DNA of 44,380 nucleotides, from contig CANMMR010000013.1 of assembly GCA_947499095.1 (NCBI GenBank), positions 1 through 44,380 of the forward strand, in the 5' to 3' direction. Shown in pieces: positions 26,772-34,059 of this stretch (the first letter of the stretch is position 1; every line of letters starts with the position of its first letter). Under the pieces are notes generated by a model. That model was given only the letters and a program-made list of their open reading frames with translations. It made no database searches and was not told the origin of the DNA. This DNA comes from an uncultured Erythrobacter sp. GTDB taxonomy: Bacteria; Pseudomonadota; Alphaproteobacteria; Sphingomonadales; Sphingomonadaceae. Made by a program: the position numbers and the translations under genes.

Positions 26772-27284
26772 CTAGTTCGGAGTGACTTCCGCTTCAACTT
26801 CGGCAACTGGGGCGGCACCTGCAGCGTTCACCTCAGCCTGCTGGGCCATCGGCGCAAGTCCAACCTGGCGGGTGGAGTTGCGTACGGCGTCGGCACTGAT
26901 CGCGAGTTCGATAGGACCTTCGGTAGTCGCCATCAGCTCGCGCCCCTCTGGAATACGGGCCGACTTGCCGGTGATGAAGCCTGCGAACACGCCTGCCAGA
27001 AGTACACCGCCAACCGTGGCCATGGTCGCACCTTCGCCCTCTTGACGATAGGCTCCGTCAAGTCGAATCATGCGGCCACCGACCGTCAGTTCCTCGAGTT
27101 CGATATCCATCTTTCCAGACTTGCCAAAAGCGCTGCGACTTGTGAGCCAAGTAATGCGGCCCTTGGCGGGGGCCCCAGCAGGAATCACCACGAAATCGCC
27201 CATCATTGCATCGCGGGCGACGGTAAGGCGAAAGGTGTCGCCTTCGTCCCACGTCTTGCCTTTAGTCGTCACTTCCTGAGCCAT
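26772..27284 (-). CDS. Glycine-zipper-containing conserved protein, 5'-truncated
   Basis: About 170 residues from ATG 27284 (MAQEVTTKGKTW). The body has EGDTFRLTVARD, GDFVVIPAGAPAKGRITWL, KSGKMDIELEEL and a glycine-rich hydrophobic stretch (TVGGVLLAGVFAGFITGKSARIP). Relatives I recall carry a signal peptide and further residues before MAQEVTTKG, so they are exported; here that part is missing. The sequence changes abruptly just upstream of the ATG into the end of another gene, so the N-terminus was probably lost by recombination and the ATG is an internal Met. The 3' end and its terminator hairpin are intact. It is probably non-functional as an envelope protein, though a cytosolic fragment could still be made. 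Confidence 0.6.
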   Translation of the reverse strand: MAQEVTTKGKTWDEGDTFRLTVARDAMMGDFVVIPAGAPAKGRITWLTSRSAFGKSGKMDIELEELTVGGRMIRLDGAYRQEGEGATMATVGGVLLAGVFAGFITGKSARIPEGRELMATTEGPIELAISADAVRNSTRQVGLAPMAQQAEVNAAGAAPVAEVEAEVTPN

Positions 27285-27477
27285 GCGGGTCGTTATCGGC
27301 ATCGAAGGCGTAGTATGCTGCAAGTGCCTCTGCCAGCTCTGGCGAGTTGCAGCCTGTCACGGCGAGGCCTCCCCGCGTGACCATGATGGTGCCTCCGACG
27401 CCCTCCCTCCGCAGAGCGTCGTTGAGGCGGGCGATGGCTTCGGCACCTGGCACCGCGAGTTCCGCCACCTCACTCAT
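27262..27477 (-). CDS. Small DUF3768-like protein with altered C-terminus
   Basis: The protein is 71 residues from ATG 27477, which overlaps the stop of the 55-residue gene upstream (ATGA). ARLNDALRR, GGTIMVTRGG and AYYAFDADNDPHG resemble DUF3768, a small domain often found on plasmids and integrative elements of alphaproteobacteria, where the DNDPHG run continues as EHDFG. Here it ends SGSDD, because the DNA after CATGGC belongs to the neighbouring gene. Function unknown. The resemblance is from memory and moderate. Confidence 0.55.
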   Translation of the reverse strand: MSEVAELAVPGAEAIARLNDALRREGVGGTIMVTRGGLAVTGCNSPELAEALAAYYAFDADNDPHGSGSDD

Positions 27478-27641
27478 CCTCGCACCATCTTGAGCAACAG
27501 GTCGATTTCCGGCTTGGCAGCAATGCCGAGTTCCGTGGCTTCTCGGACTGGTGCCACGGCGTCTTGGAAGTCGTCGGTCGGCAGAGCCTTGGCGAGCAGG
27601 TTGGCCTTGATGACGATCGGGCCAGTCAATAATCCAGCCAT
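27474..27641 (-). CDS. Short conserved-looking ORF, 55 aa
   Basis: ATG 27641 to TGA 27474: MAGLLTGPIVIKANLLAKA, PTDDFQDAVAPVREATELG, KPEIDLLLKMVRG. It is amphipathic and probably helical, with codon use like real genes. Its stop overlaps the start of the DUF3768-like gene by 4 bases, which is the main reason to accept it. I know no function. Two tiny coupled genes of this kind are common on mobile elements, but I see no toxin or antitoxin motif. Confidence 0.5.
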   Translation of the reverse strand: MAGLLTGPIVIKANLLAKALPTDDFQDAVAPVREATELGIAAKPEIDLLLKMVRG

Positions 27642-28189
27642 AGTTTTGGCGCTGGTCTGGTGCGTTCTGCGACGAACTTGTGTGGACTCATTTTCGATTG
27701 AAAAGCCTTGAAATCCGACGCTTACGACCGTTCAAATCGGTCCGTAGCGGTGTGTGGAATTCCAGGAGGTGGCGGTGCTGTCAGTCGCATCGCAACTTTT
27801 CGCAGGTTTCACAGTCCGCTTTGCGCCCCCATTCCGGACGTTTAGGCTTTCCCTGCGGATGCCTGAAAGCGGATCGGCAGCTTTGCTGCGGTAATGAGCA
27901 CCGCGAATGTCCGAATATGGGTGGTGGGTTCAACCGGTCACTGACTGGGGAGTGGCAGGACGACAGGCCACTTTCAGAGTCTTACTCTCGGGTGCCGGGT
28001 CGCAGAAGCACCAAGTAGCCTGCCGTCCCTCTGCTATCTTACATGGCAAGCCTGCTAAAATCCTCTGGCAAATGCACTCGCGTCCGATTTCTGAAGAGGC
28101 CAGTAAATCGTGGGAGGATGCAACTGGTGGCTGGCAGTCCCTATGTTCTTGCGCCCCTCGATGACGCCTCTGCAACTGCCAAGCCATTC
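27642..28189. other. Non-coding or eroded stretch
   Basis: No frame in this stretch of about 550 bases has a recognisable protein or coding-like composition over more than a few dozen codons. Two partly complementary segments, around CCCCCATTCCGGAC (27828-27841) and GAATGTCCGAATATGGG (27904-27920), could be remains of a palindromic repeat. The rest looks like decayed accessory DNA. Confidence 0.4.
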
Positions 28190-28527
28190 CGAACTGCGGC
28201 GAGCACATCCGTCAGCGACGGGCTTGGCCAACATCACGCTTCTCGTTAACAGCTTCACTCCAATCTTTCGCGCTGTCTCCAGACACAAAAACGACAGCAA
28301 TGTCGTGCAGCTTGGAACGGGTATGTCGGGCAATGTCCCAACCGTCAGGCCCTTTCCCAAGTCTAATATCTGTGAGCAAAACCTCGATACTGATTCCACG
28401 CATATCGATCAGCTTAATCGCTTCCGATGCATCACAAGTCTCAAGGACTGGAAAGCCAGCATCTTCGAACGTGTCCACGAGTTCCCAAGCGGATCAAAGC
28501 TTCGTCCTCGACGATCAGGATCATAGG
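28190..28527 (-). pseudogene. Response-regulator receiver domain, frameshifted
   Basis: A single CheY-like receiver can be followed across three frames. ATG 28527 gives MILIVEDEALIRL with the acidic pocket. Near 28480 an extra G shifts the frame, after which LVDTFEDAGFPVLETCDAS is readable, then LLTDIRLGKGPDGWDIA with the phospho-acceptor Asp and VVFVSGDSAKDWSE. Near 28250 a second shift moves on to SVMLAKPVA, which holds the conserved Lys. The C-terminus is then lost. An intact single-domain regulator is about 120 residues. The remnant belongs to the decayed patch next to the IS element. Confidence 0.75.
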
Positions 28528-28684
28528 TTCTGAGCTCACGACCTTCGCATCAAATGAGGCGGCCCAGCATTTTGTAAAAAGCGCTGACTGATTAGCCGGT
28601 TTCCTCGATCAGCAGTTTGGTTAATACCGTTGCATTTGCGCATAAGGTGACGATTACCATCCACGCGATACAAGGAAGCGAGAC

Positions 28685-28945
28685 ATGAAAGAAGGCCTCG
28701 ATGATCTGGCGGCTCGTGCCCGGGAAGTTGCCGAGTGGGCGATCGCTGCGAAAGATGGCAAGCCAACGAGCCGCGATGCGCTGCACCAGGCAATGATGGA
28801 TTACCGAGCAGCTGCGGTGAAATATCTCGCCCATCCCTCGGTCGGCGACTTCGTTCGTGCAGACGCGACGAGATACAAAGGTGAGACCCGTGAAGCAGTT
28901 GAGAAGATTGCGACTCTGATCGATGACCTGAATGATCTTCGCTAG
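28685..28945 (+). CDS. Small hypothetical helical protein
   Basis: The protein is 86 residues from ATG 28685, preceded by AAGGAAG with suitable spacing. It is charged and probably all-helical (LDDLAARAREVAEWAIAAKDG, DALHQAMMDYRAAAVKYL, REAVEKIATLIDDLNDL). I recognise no family. Good codon use and the ribosome site support it even though its surroundings are decayed. A long-looped hairpin follows the stop. Confidence 0.55.
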   Translation: MKEGLDDLAARAREVAEWAIAAKDGKPTSRDALHQAMMDYRAAAVKYLAHPSVGDFVRADATRYKGETREAVEKIATLIDDLNDLR

Positions 28946-28966
28946 AGCGCAATGTTTGCGGAATTT

Positions 28967-29010
28967 GCCGGTGGCCTAGTGAGATGGTCGCATCGCAATA
29001 AGCCACCGGC
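28967..29010 (+). terminator. Hairpin after the 86-aa gene
   Basis: GCCGGTGGC (28967-28975) pairs perfectly with GCCACCGGC (29002-29010), with a 26-base loop, 21 bases past the stop at 28945. It has no T-run, so a terminator role is only likely from position. Confidence 0.35.
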
Positions 29011-29083
29011 TGACACGTCTGCGCGCGTGTCTTGCCCAACTAACGTGCATGGCCGCCGTGGGTTCCTTGTCGCGAAATAGCCT

Positions 29084-29437
29084 TCAGGTCAGCTCACTTT
29101 CCATCCTGCACTCTTCGCGTGCACCTGGGTCTGCCCCACGATCTCCCCCCAGAAAACGATAGGTGGATGTGTCGGGATCATAGAGGCTTTCCCAAAAGCC
29201 TGGTGAGATGAGCTCGAAAATATCGCTGTAGTGTTGGGTCAAAACAACCAGCAGCTAACCACGCCTGTTCTCTGACACGAAAAGCGCCGCGCCGTGGGGA
29301 CGCATCAATGCGCGGTAGGTATCGCAAAACCTCTTCATAAAGCCGGCGAGTTCATCACTGCAGATAGTTTTGCATCGATAAATCATCGAACTAGTGACCT
29401 CTCGCTGCCTCACTCCCGCCATCGTTGTCGAGAGCAC
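29084..29437 (-). pseudogene. Unknown protein remnant with in-frame TAG
   Basis: The frame from ATG 29437 reads DELAGFMKRFCDTYRALMRPHGAALFVSENRRG and hits TAG at 29255-29257. It then goes on in the same frame with LLVVLTQHYSDIFELISPGFWESLYDPDTSTYRFL and ends at TGA 29084. Composition is protein-like on both sides, so the TAG looks like a nonsense change, possibly from TGG. I cannot name the family. The N-terminal 20 residues are doubtful. Confidence 0.5.
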
Positions 29438-29704
29438 GTTGTTCAGCCGCCGATCTGAAGCTTAAATATTGCGATGTCGTAAATATACAATTTCGGCAGC
29501 GTTCGTCACCTCGCTGGCTGCAAGCTTTCCCTTCGCTGATTGAGGTATGAAGTCAGGGCTTATTGCATCATTCATCGAACTTATCTCTCGCCCCGTTTCT
29601 TTAATGGAAGGGGCGACTCTCTCACTTGTCTCAGGAGTTCTGCGAAGGTCTCATCGGTGTTCAAGATCCTTCTCAGCAGACCCAACGCCCAGTTCGGCGC
29701 CGAC
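29438..29704. other. Intergenic DNA before the IS element
   Basis: No supported gene. One hairpin is visible, TCGCCCC (29588-29594) with GGGGCGA (29610-29616). The stretch ends in CGAC, the left copy of the IS target duplication. Confidence 0.4.
29701..29704. repeat. Left target-site duplication, CGAC
   Basis: CGAC directly before the left IS end; identical to 30975-30978. Confidence 0.85.
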
Positions 29705-29736
29705 TGACGTGACCCCCAGCTTTCCCCCAGCTGGGA

Positions 29737-30591
29737 TTAGAGCCGGGCGGTTGTTTTGCGCATGAGCGCGGTTGAAGCAATGGGCTGCGTAGCGGAGCCC
29801 GTAGGGCGTAGCGAAGCAGGCCATTGCTTATCCAGTTCGGCGGCGAACGCCGCCGGTGTTGCGTAGCCAAGCGATGAGTGCGGTCGCTCCCGGTTGTAAT
29901 CATCCACCCAGGCGGCGATCTCGACACGGGCATGGGCCATGCTCAAGAACAGCGTCTCGTTGAGCAGTTCGTCCCGCATGCGACCGTTGAAGCTCTCGAC
30001 ATAGCCATTCTGCATCGGCCTTCCGGGCGCGATAGAATGCCACTCGACGCCGATCTCGCCGCACCATGCCAGCACGGCGTTGCTGGTGAGCTCGGTTCCG
30101 TTGTCGCTGACGATCATGCCTGGCTTGCCGCGCTGTTCGATCAGTGCGGTCAGCTCGCGAACGACACGGCGACCAGAGATCGAGGTATCCGGCACCGCTG
30201 CGAGACACTCCCTCGTCACGTCATCGACGACGTTGAGCACGCGGAACCGCCTGCCAGACGCCATCTGATCGTGAACGAAGTCGAGGCTCCAGCGCTGGTT
30301 CGGCAGCGCAAGCACCGGAGCAGGTGCTCTCGTGCCGACTGCGCGCCTGCGGCTGCGTCGACGCCTCACCGCCAAGCCTTCCTCCTTGTAGAGCCTCTGG
30401 GTCTTCTTCCGGTTGATCATGATCCCCTCCCGACGCAGCAGGATATGCAGACGGCGATAGCCGAACCGGCGACGCTGGTTGGCCAGCTCCCGCAGCTTCT
30501 CTCGCAGACCGGCATCATCGTCCCGGGTGGAACGGTAACGCACGCTCTTGCGATCGGCATCGATGACACGGCACGCCCGCCGCTCGCTCAT
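29737..30591 (-). CDS. IS3 transposase OrfB (DDE integrase domain)
   Basis: This is the catalytic part of the transposase, 284 residues from ATG 30591. The helical HTH_21 region ([19 protein letters not shown]) precedes the rve domain with SLDFVHD (first Asp), [11 protein letters not shown] (second Asp) and [15 protein letters not shown] (Glu), followed by the [12 protein letters not shown] ending. The same frame is open upstream to the slip site at 30648-30654, so the active protein is probably the OrfAB fusion made by -1 frameshifting, reading [17 protein letters not shown] across the junction. Its stop lies inside the left inverted repeat. Confidence 0.93.
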   Translation of the reverse strand: MSERRACRVIDADRKSVRYRSTRDDDAGLREKLRELANQRRRFGYRRLHILLRREGIMINRKKTQRLYKEEGLAVRRRRSRRRAVGTRAPAPVLALPNQRWSLDFVHDQMASGRRFRVLNVVDDVTRECLAAVPDTSISGRRVVRELTALIEQRGKPGMIVSDNGTELTSNAVLAWCGEIGVEWHSIAPGRPMQNGYVESFNGRMRDELLNETLFLSMAHARVEIAAWVDDYNRERPHSSLGYATPAAFAAELDKQWPASLRPTGSATQPIASTALMRKTTARL

Positions 30592-30641
30592 CCCGTGGCA
30601 TGCCTGAAGATGAGCGACAGCTTCCCGCTGCGCGGCGGGCG

Positions 30642-30908
30642 TCAGAACTTTTTTGCCAGAAGATCCTTCAGCGCAGCCTTGTCCAACATCGCATCGGCCA
30701 GCAACCGCTTGAGCTTGGCGTTCTCGCTCTCCAGCTCCTTGAGCCGCCGGGCATCGGATACCTCCAGCCCGCCATACTTCGACTTCCAGTTGTAGATCGT
30801 CGCTTCCGAAACCCCGTGTCGCCGGGCCAGGTCGGCGGTCTTCGCTCCCGCCTCCGCCTCCTTGAGCACGCCGATGATCTGCTCTTCGGTGAACCTCGTT
30901 CGCTTCAT
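30642..30908 (-). CDS. IS3 transposase OrfA
   Basis: The protein has 88 residues. [17 protein letters not shown] and [22 protein letters not shown] form the helix-turn-helix that binds the IS ends. The C-terminal half is a leucine-zipper-like coiled coil ([18 protein letters not shown]), used for multimerisation with OrfAB. The frame ends at TGA 30642, just after the slip site. Confidence 0.93.
   Translation of the reverse strand: MKRTRFTEEQIIGVLKEAEAGAKTADLARRHGVSEATIYNWKSKYGGLEVSDARRLKELESENAKLKRLLADAMLDKAALKDLLAKKF
30648..30654 (-). promoter_or_regulatory. Programmed -1 frameshift site, A6G
   Basis: On the minus strand AAAAAAG precedes the OrfA stop by 3 bases. Slipping back one base joins OrfA to the OrfB frame, giving [12 protein letters not shown]. 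This is the standard IS3-family mechanism. Confidence 0.8.
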
Positions 30909-30974
30909 CTCGTCCGTCCTTCTACTAGGGCCGGACTCTAATCCAACTTGGAGGAAAATCAGGGGGTCACGTCA

Positions 30975-30978
30975 CGAC
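30975..30978. repeat. Right target-site duplication, CGAC
   Basis: CGAC directly after the right IS end; identical to 29701-29704. Confidence 0.85.
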
Positions 30979-31052
30979 CTGACCAGCTCAGGAAGTAACG
31001 AGGGGATGGCAGATGCTTAGTGTTGGGGCGTGTACCCGGGAAGCCGTTCAGA

Positions 31053-31205
31053 TTAATGGATCAGCTCATACATTGCGCCGCTATGCGCATCTTCGGATAG
31101 CGGCATCAGCAAATCAGTAGCCAACTTTGGCACAGGGTCATTGGTCATTGCGGCCAGTTCCAGCTCGATCGAAAAAGGCGCTCCGTCAGCCCTCTGAATC
31201 ATCAT
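31053..31205 (-). CDS. Possible small ORF or C-terminal fragment, 50 aa
   Basis: ATG 31205 to TAA 31053 gives MMIQRADGAPFSIELELAAM, then PVPKLATDLLMPLSEDAHSG and AMYELIH. It has coding-like composition but no family I know. The frame is also open upstream (FALRMM), so it may be the end of a lost gene rather than a start. It lies 24 bases beyond the ExoD stop. Confidence 0.3.
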   Translation of the reverse strand: MMIQRADGAPFSIELELAAMTNDPVPKLATDLLMPLSEDAHSGAMYELIH

Positions 31206-31229
31206 CCGTAGGGCGAATTTTGCGAATAC

Positions 31230-31841
31230 TCATGGCGCAAACCCAAACTGCCAGGCTGCTATGGGGATACCGGTCAAGAGGATAAGTGAAGCTAACACGA
31301 GAGCGCCGTCGCGCGTCAGCAGTCCGGCGGCGAAAAAAGCGATCACGGCCGATGCGATCGAACCTGATGTTGGGACGATCTCCATGAACGGCATGAACAG
31401 GGTCAGTCCGAGGACAAGAACCAGCGGAAGGTAGATCCATGGCCGGTGAAAAAGGAAAGTAAGCCGCGGTTTGAGGAAACTTTCAATGAAGTGGATTGGC
31501 TTCCTCAACCAACTAATCCCCTTGCAAAGCTTCGCAGTCGATAACTGGCGACGGGTGATGAAAGCCGGCAGCCACACACAACGACGTCCCAGTATCATCT
31601 GCATAACTAGGATGAACACAATCGCTGCGACCATAGCGGTCACACCCGGGATCGCACTCGCTGGCGAGGTTGAGATCAAAGAGAAGATGAGCATGAGCGA
31701 AGCGAATGATTTATGGCCGAGTTCCTCGATGACCTCCTGCACCGCAATGCTCTCGTCATGGGTGGCCTTTTCAAGTCCATCCAAAACGTCACTCAGCGCA
31801 CGAAGGCGCTCATGATTGTTGTTCTCCTCTTCGGAGATCAA
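31230..31841 (-). CDS. ExoD family membrane protein
   Basis: The protein is 203 residues, with a TTG at 31841 as the only start near the family N-terminus. After a soluble, acidic N-terminus (residues 1-45) comes the ExoD pattern: GHKSFASLMLIFSLISTSPASAIPGV, then a second hydrophobic block, a basic loop with WLRKPIHFIESFLKPRL, and FMPFMEIVPTSGSIASAVIAFFAAGLLTRDG near 150-180. Five or six membrane segments are likely. ExoD was linked to exopolysaccharide production and alkaline stress in rhizobia; the biochemical role is unknown. It is the last full gene downstream of the sugar dehydrogenase. Confidence 0.85.
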   Translation of the reverse strand: MISEEENNNHERLRALSDVLDGLEKATHDESIAVQEVIEELGHKSFASLMLIFSLISTSPASAIPGVTAMVAAIVFILVMQMILGRRCVWLPAFITRRQLSTAKLCKGISWLRKPIHFIESFLKPRLTFLFHRPWIYLPLVLVLGLTLFMPFMEIVPTSGSIASAVIAFFAAGLLTRDGALVLASLILLTGIPIAAWQFGFAP

Positions 31842-31918
31842 GGAAGCCTCTCATTCCCGGGCGCGCCGTCGACAAGCAGCATCTCCTTCTCGATTTCAGA
31901 CGACGGTAGCAAACCGAA

Positions 31919-33289
31919 TTACCTTGTGGGGGATGGCGTGGGCGGCGATCGTGTCTCGCGAGAAACCTGAGCATCGTCCTGCGGCGCAATGCGGCGAGTG
32001 CGCGGAGCGACACGCCAGACGGTGTTCGACACGTCATCCGCGACATATAGCACGTCACGTGCTGCATCGTATGTCACACCTACCGGGCGCCCTCTCGCAT
32101 GTCCGTCTTTCAGGAAACCTGTGAGCAAGTCGATGGGTTCGCCGCTTGGACGTCCGCCGCTGAACGGTACGAAGACGACCTTGTAGCCAGAGGGATCGGC
32201 GCGGTTCCAACTTCCGTGCATCCCGACAAAGGCACCTTCGCCGAACTGGCCACCCAAGCCACCGTCGGTGGTGAAGTCGACACCAAGTGCGGCGACATGG
32301 GAGCCCAGCGCGTAGTCGGGCACAACGGCCTTCTTCACCAAGTCTGGCCTCGCCGGCTTAATTCTCGGATCGACGTTCTGACCGTAGTAACTGTAGGGCC
32401 ATCCGTAAAATGCCCCTTCCCGCACTGAGGTCAGATAATCGGGAACGAGTTGCGGTCCGAGTTCGTCACGCTCGTTGACGACCGCCCAAAGCTGCTCGTT
32501 CCAAGGGTCAAAAGCGAGTGCGGTGGGGTTACGGATGCCGGAGGCAAAAATCCGGCTGGCGCCCGTTTCGCGGTCGATCTCCCATATGACCGCACGGTCC
32601 TCTTCGACATCCATGCCCCGTTCGCCGACATTGCTGTTGGAGCCAATGCCTACATATAACTTCGAACCATCGGGACTGGCGGTCATCGCCTTGGTCCAGT
32701 GGTGATTGATCTTGGCGGGAAGCTTTGTGACTTCGGTACCAGAGCCAGCGATACTGGTCGCTCCTTCGGTGTATTCGAAGCTTACCAGATTGCCCTGATT
32801 GGCTACGTAGAGCGTGCCATCGACGAAAGCTAAGCCGTAGGGCGCATCGAGACCCTCGATAAAAGTTGTCTGGAGATCGGTCTGTCCATCTCCATCCTCA
32901 TCGCGCAGCAGCGTAATCCGGTCCCCGCCTTCGACCGGGCTTTTACCGCGCTTCTTGATAAAGCCTGCGATGACATCCTTGGGTCTCAATTTGGGTGCCT
33001 TGCCCCCAGCCCCCTCGGCGACCAAGATGTCACCATTGGGCAGGACAAGGGTCTGCCGCGGAATCTTCAGATCCTGTGCAATTGCGGAAACGGTGTACCC
33101 TTCGGGCACGGTAGGCAGTTCGTCCCCCCAACCTTCCGGCGTCGGGATTTCCATCGCCGGCACGAGAGCATCGTTCTGTTCGGGAAGCTCGGGCTGCTCA
33201 CCGGTCTGATCGAGATCGGGATCGCTGCTGACTTGGCAGGCGGCAAGGGCTATAGTCAGTGGGAAGACGAAATGAGTTAGGCGGTTCAT
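31919..33289 (-). CDS. PQQ-dependent sugar (sorbosone-type) dehydrogenase, lipoprotein
   Basis: The protein has 456 residues. ATG 33289 overlaps the DUF2231 stop (ATGA), and MNRLTHFVFPLTIALAACQ is a lipoprotein signal with a LAAC lipobox, so the mature protein is membrane-anchored in the periplasm. The remainder is a six-bladed propeller: VPEGYTVSAIAQDLKIPRQTLVLPNGDILVAEG, NQGNLVSFEY, HHWTKAM, FASGIRNPTALAFDP, LVPDYLTSVREGAFYGWPYSYYG, GSHVAALGVDF, FVGMHGSWNR and GRPVGVTYDAARDVLYVADD. These match the soluble glucose/sorbosone dehydrogenase fold, including the FYGWPY and MHGSWNR motifs. PQQ use is inferred from family. With the oxidase genes upstream it may feed electrons into cytochrome c. The substrate is not defined. 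Confidence 0.88.
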   Translation of the reverse strand: MNRLTHFVFPLTIALAACQVSSDPDLDQTGEQPELPEQNDALVPAMEIPTPEGWGDELPTVPEGYTVSAIAQDLKIPRQTLVLPNGDILVAEGAGGKAPKLRPKDVIAGFIKKRGKSPVEGGDRITLLRDEDGDGQTDLQTTFIEGLDAPYGLAFVDGTLYVANQGNLVSFEYTEGATSIAGSGTEVTKLPAKINHHWTKAMTASPDGSKLYVGIGSNSNVGERGMDVEEDRAVIWEIDRETGASRIFASGIRNPTALAFDPWNEQLWAVVNERDELGPQLVPDYLTSVREGAFYGWPYSYYGQNVDPRIKPARPDLVKKAVVPDYALGSHVAALGVDFTTDGGLGGQFGEGAFVGMHGSWNRADPSGYKVVFVPFSGGRPSGEPIDLLTGFLKDGHARGRPVGVTYDAARDVLYVADDVSNTVWRVAPRTRRIAPQDDAQVSRETRSPPTPSPTR

Positions 33290-33720
33290 GTGCGTTTCTC
33301 CACCGTCTGAGTGCCGTAGGCGATAAACGCTGCGATCACGGCAAGGATCGAGCACAGTATCGAAAGCACGAGTCCTAAAGTGCCAACGGAATGCCAGCCA
33401 TCACGAGCATGCTGGAAAGCATTAAGGACACCGAGACCGAACATTGCGGCCACGACAATCAGATAGAGCATACCGCGCCTTTTCGAGTGGCGAGCACGCC
33501 CGAAGAAGAGGCCGAGCAATGCGCAGGCAAGCACGAGACCGGCGAACAGATCCGCCCCGGCTATCAGCCACGATGAGAAGTTGGTCCACTGGATCTCGGC
33601 CGTATTCAGATAGGTTATGTCGGTGAGCAGCGCAGCGGTATAAAGCGCCACGGGAAACGCAAGCAGGATCGCGTGCAACGGATTTGCAAATGAACGGGAA
33701 TTAGTGACTGTGCGGTCCAT
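33286..33720 (-). CDS. DUF2231 membrane protein
   Basis: The protein has 144 residues and four hydrophobic segments. The first begins NPLHAILLAFPVALYTAALLTDITYL, the usual DUF2231 opening with a conserved His-Pro-type start. Others follow at about 48-70, 84-103 and 115-137. DUF2231 proteins often accompany PQQ dehydrogenases or cytochromes, and haem or quinone binding has been suggested for some; not shown here. It is translationally coupled to the dehydrogenase by ATGA overlap. Confidence 0.85.
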   Translation of the reverse strand: MDRTVTNSRSFANPLHAILLAFPVALYTAALLTDITYLNTAEIQWTNFSSWLIAGADLFAGLVLACALLGLFFGRARHSKRRGMLYLIVVAAMFGLGVLNAFQHARDGWHSVGTLGLVLSILCSILAVIAAFIAYGTQTVEKRT

Positions 33721-33756
33721 GCGGGCAATCTCCTCTGCCGGCTTTGCCTCCCTGAC

Positions 33757-34059
33757 CTAACCGACGATGGCAGGGAAAGTGCCGAAGATTATACCCGCCC
33801 CAGCCAGACCGAGGGCACCGAGGGCAAGCGACGAGCGGGGAGCAGGTAGCCTCCGGACTTGTACCAGCAATGCAGCGATTGCGATTAGACCCGCACCAAT
33901 AGCGACGATTCGCGCTCTACCATCATCTGGGAAAACCAGCACCCCGGCGTAGCTGGCAGCGAAATGCGCCGACCAGATCAGGAAGGCAATCAGAAGGGTG
34001 CGATAGATCGAAGGACGGTCGATCGGCTCGCCAAGCTCGTTGTTCTTCGCTTCAGACAC
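33757..34059 (-). CDS. Small membrane protein in the oxidase operon
   Basis: The protein is 100 residues: a hydrophilic N-terminus, then three hydrophobic stretches (TLLIAFLIWSAHFAASYAGVLVF, IVAIGAGLIAIAALLVQV, LALGALGLAGAGIIFGTFPAIVG). The ATG at 34059 overlaps the end of the CoxI-III gene by 8 bases. Size and position resemble the small extra subunits of caa3 oxidases, but I cannot name it. Confidence 0.75.
   Translation of the reverse strand: MSEAKNNELGEPIDRPSIYRTLLIAFLIWSAHFAASYAGVLVFPDDGRARIVAIGAGLIAIAALLVQVRRLPAPRSSLALGALGLAGAGIIFGTFPAIVG

Larger units (their letters stand above)
29705..30974 (-). mobile_element. IS3-family element, IS407-type, complete
   Basis: The element is 1270 bp. 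Its ends share the inverted repeat TGACGTGACCCCC (29705-29717 and, complemented, 30962-30974), and the similarity continues imperfectly for about 40 bases, including GGATTAGAG. It is flanked by the 4-base direct repeat CGAC (29701-29704 and 30975-30978), the target-site duplication. TGAC...CCCC ends, a 4-bp duplication and the orfA/orfB arrangement with an A6G slip site point to the IS407 subgroup. Both reading frames are open and the duplication is exact, so insertion is probably recent and the element may be active. Confidence 0.92.

Noticed and set aside
26527..26775. 82-codon plus-strand frame rich in Cys and Arg
   Set aside because: No ribosome site, odd composition, and it runs through the terminator hairpin at 26732-26760.
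27642..29704. Search for CRISPR repeats, tRNA genes or an integrase/att pair in the accessory patch
   Set aside because: No regularly spaced repeats, no cloverleaf-like T-loop sequence and no integrase motifs were seen by eye. A tRNA or covariance search would be decisive.
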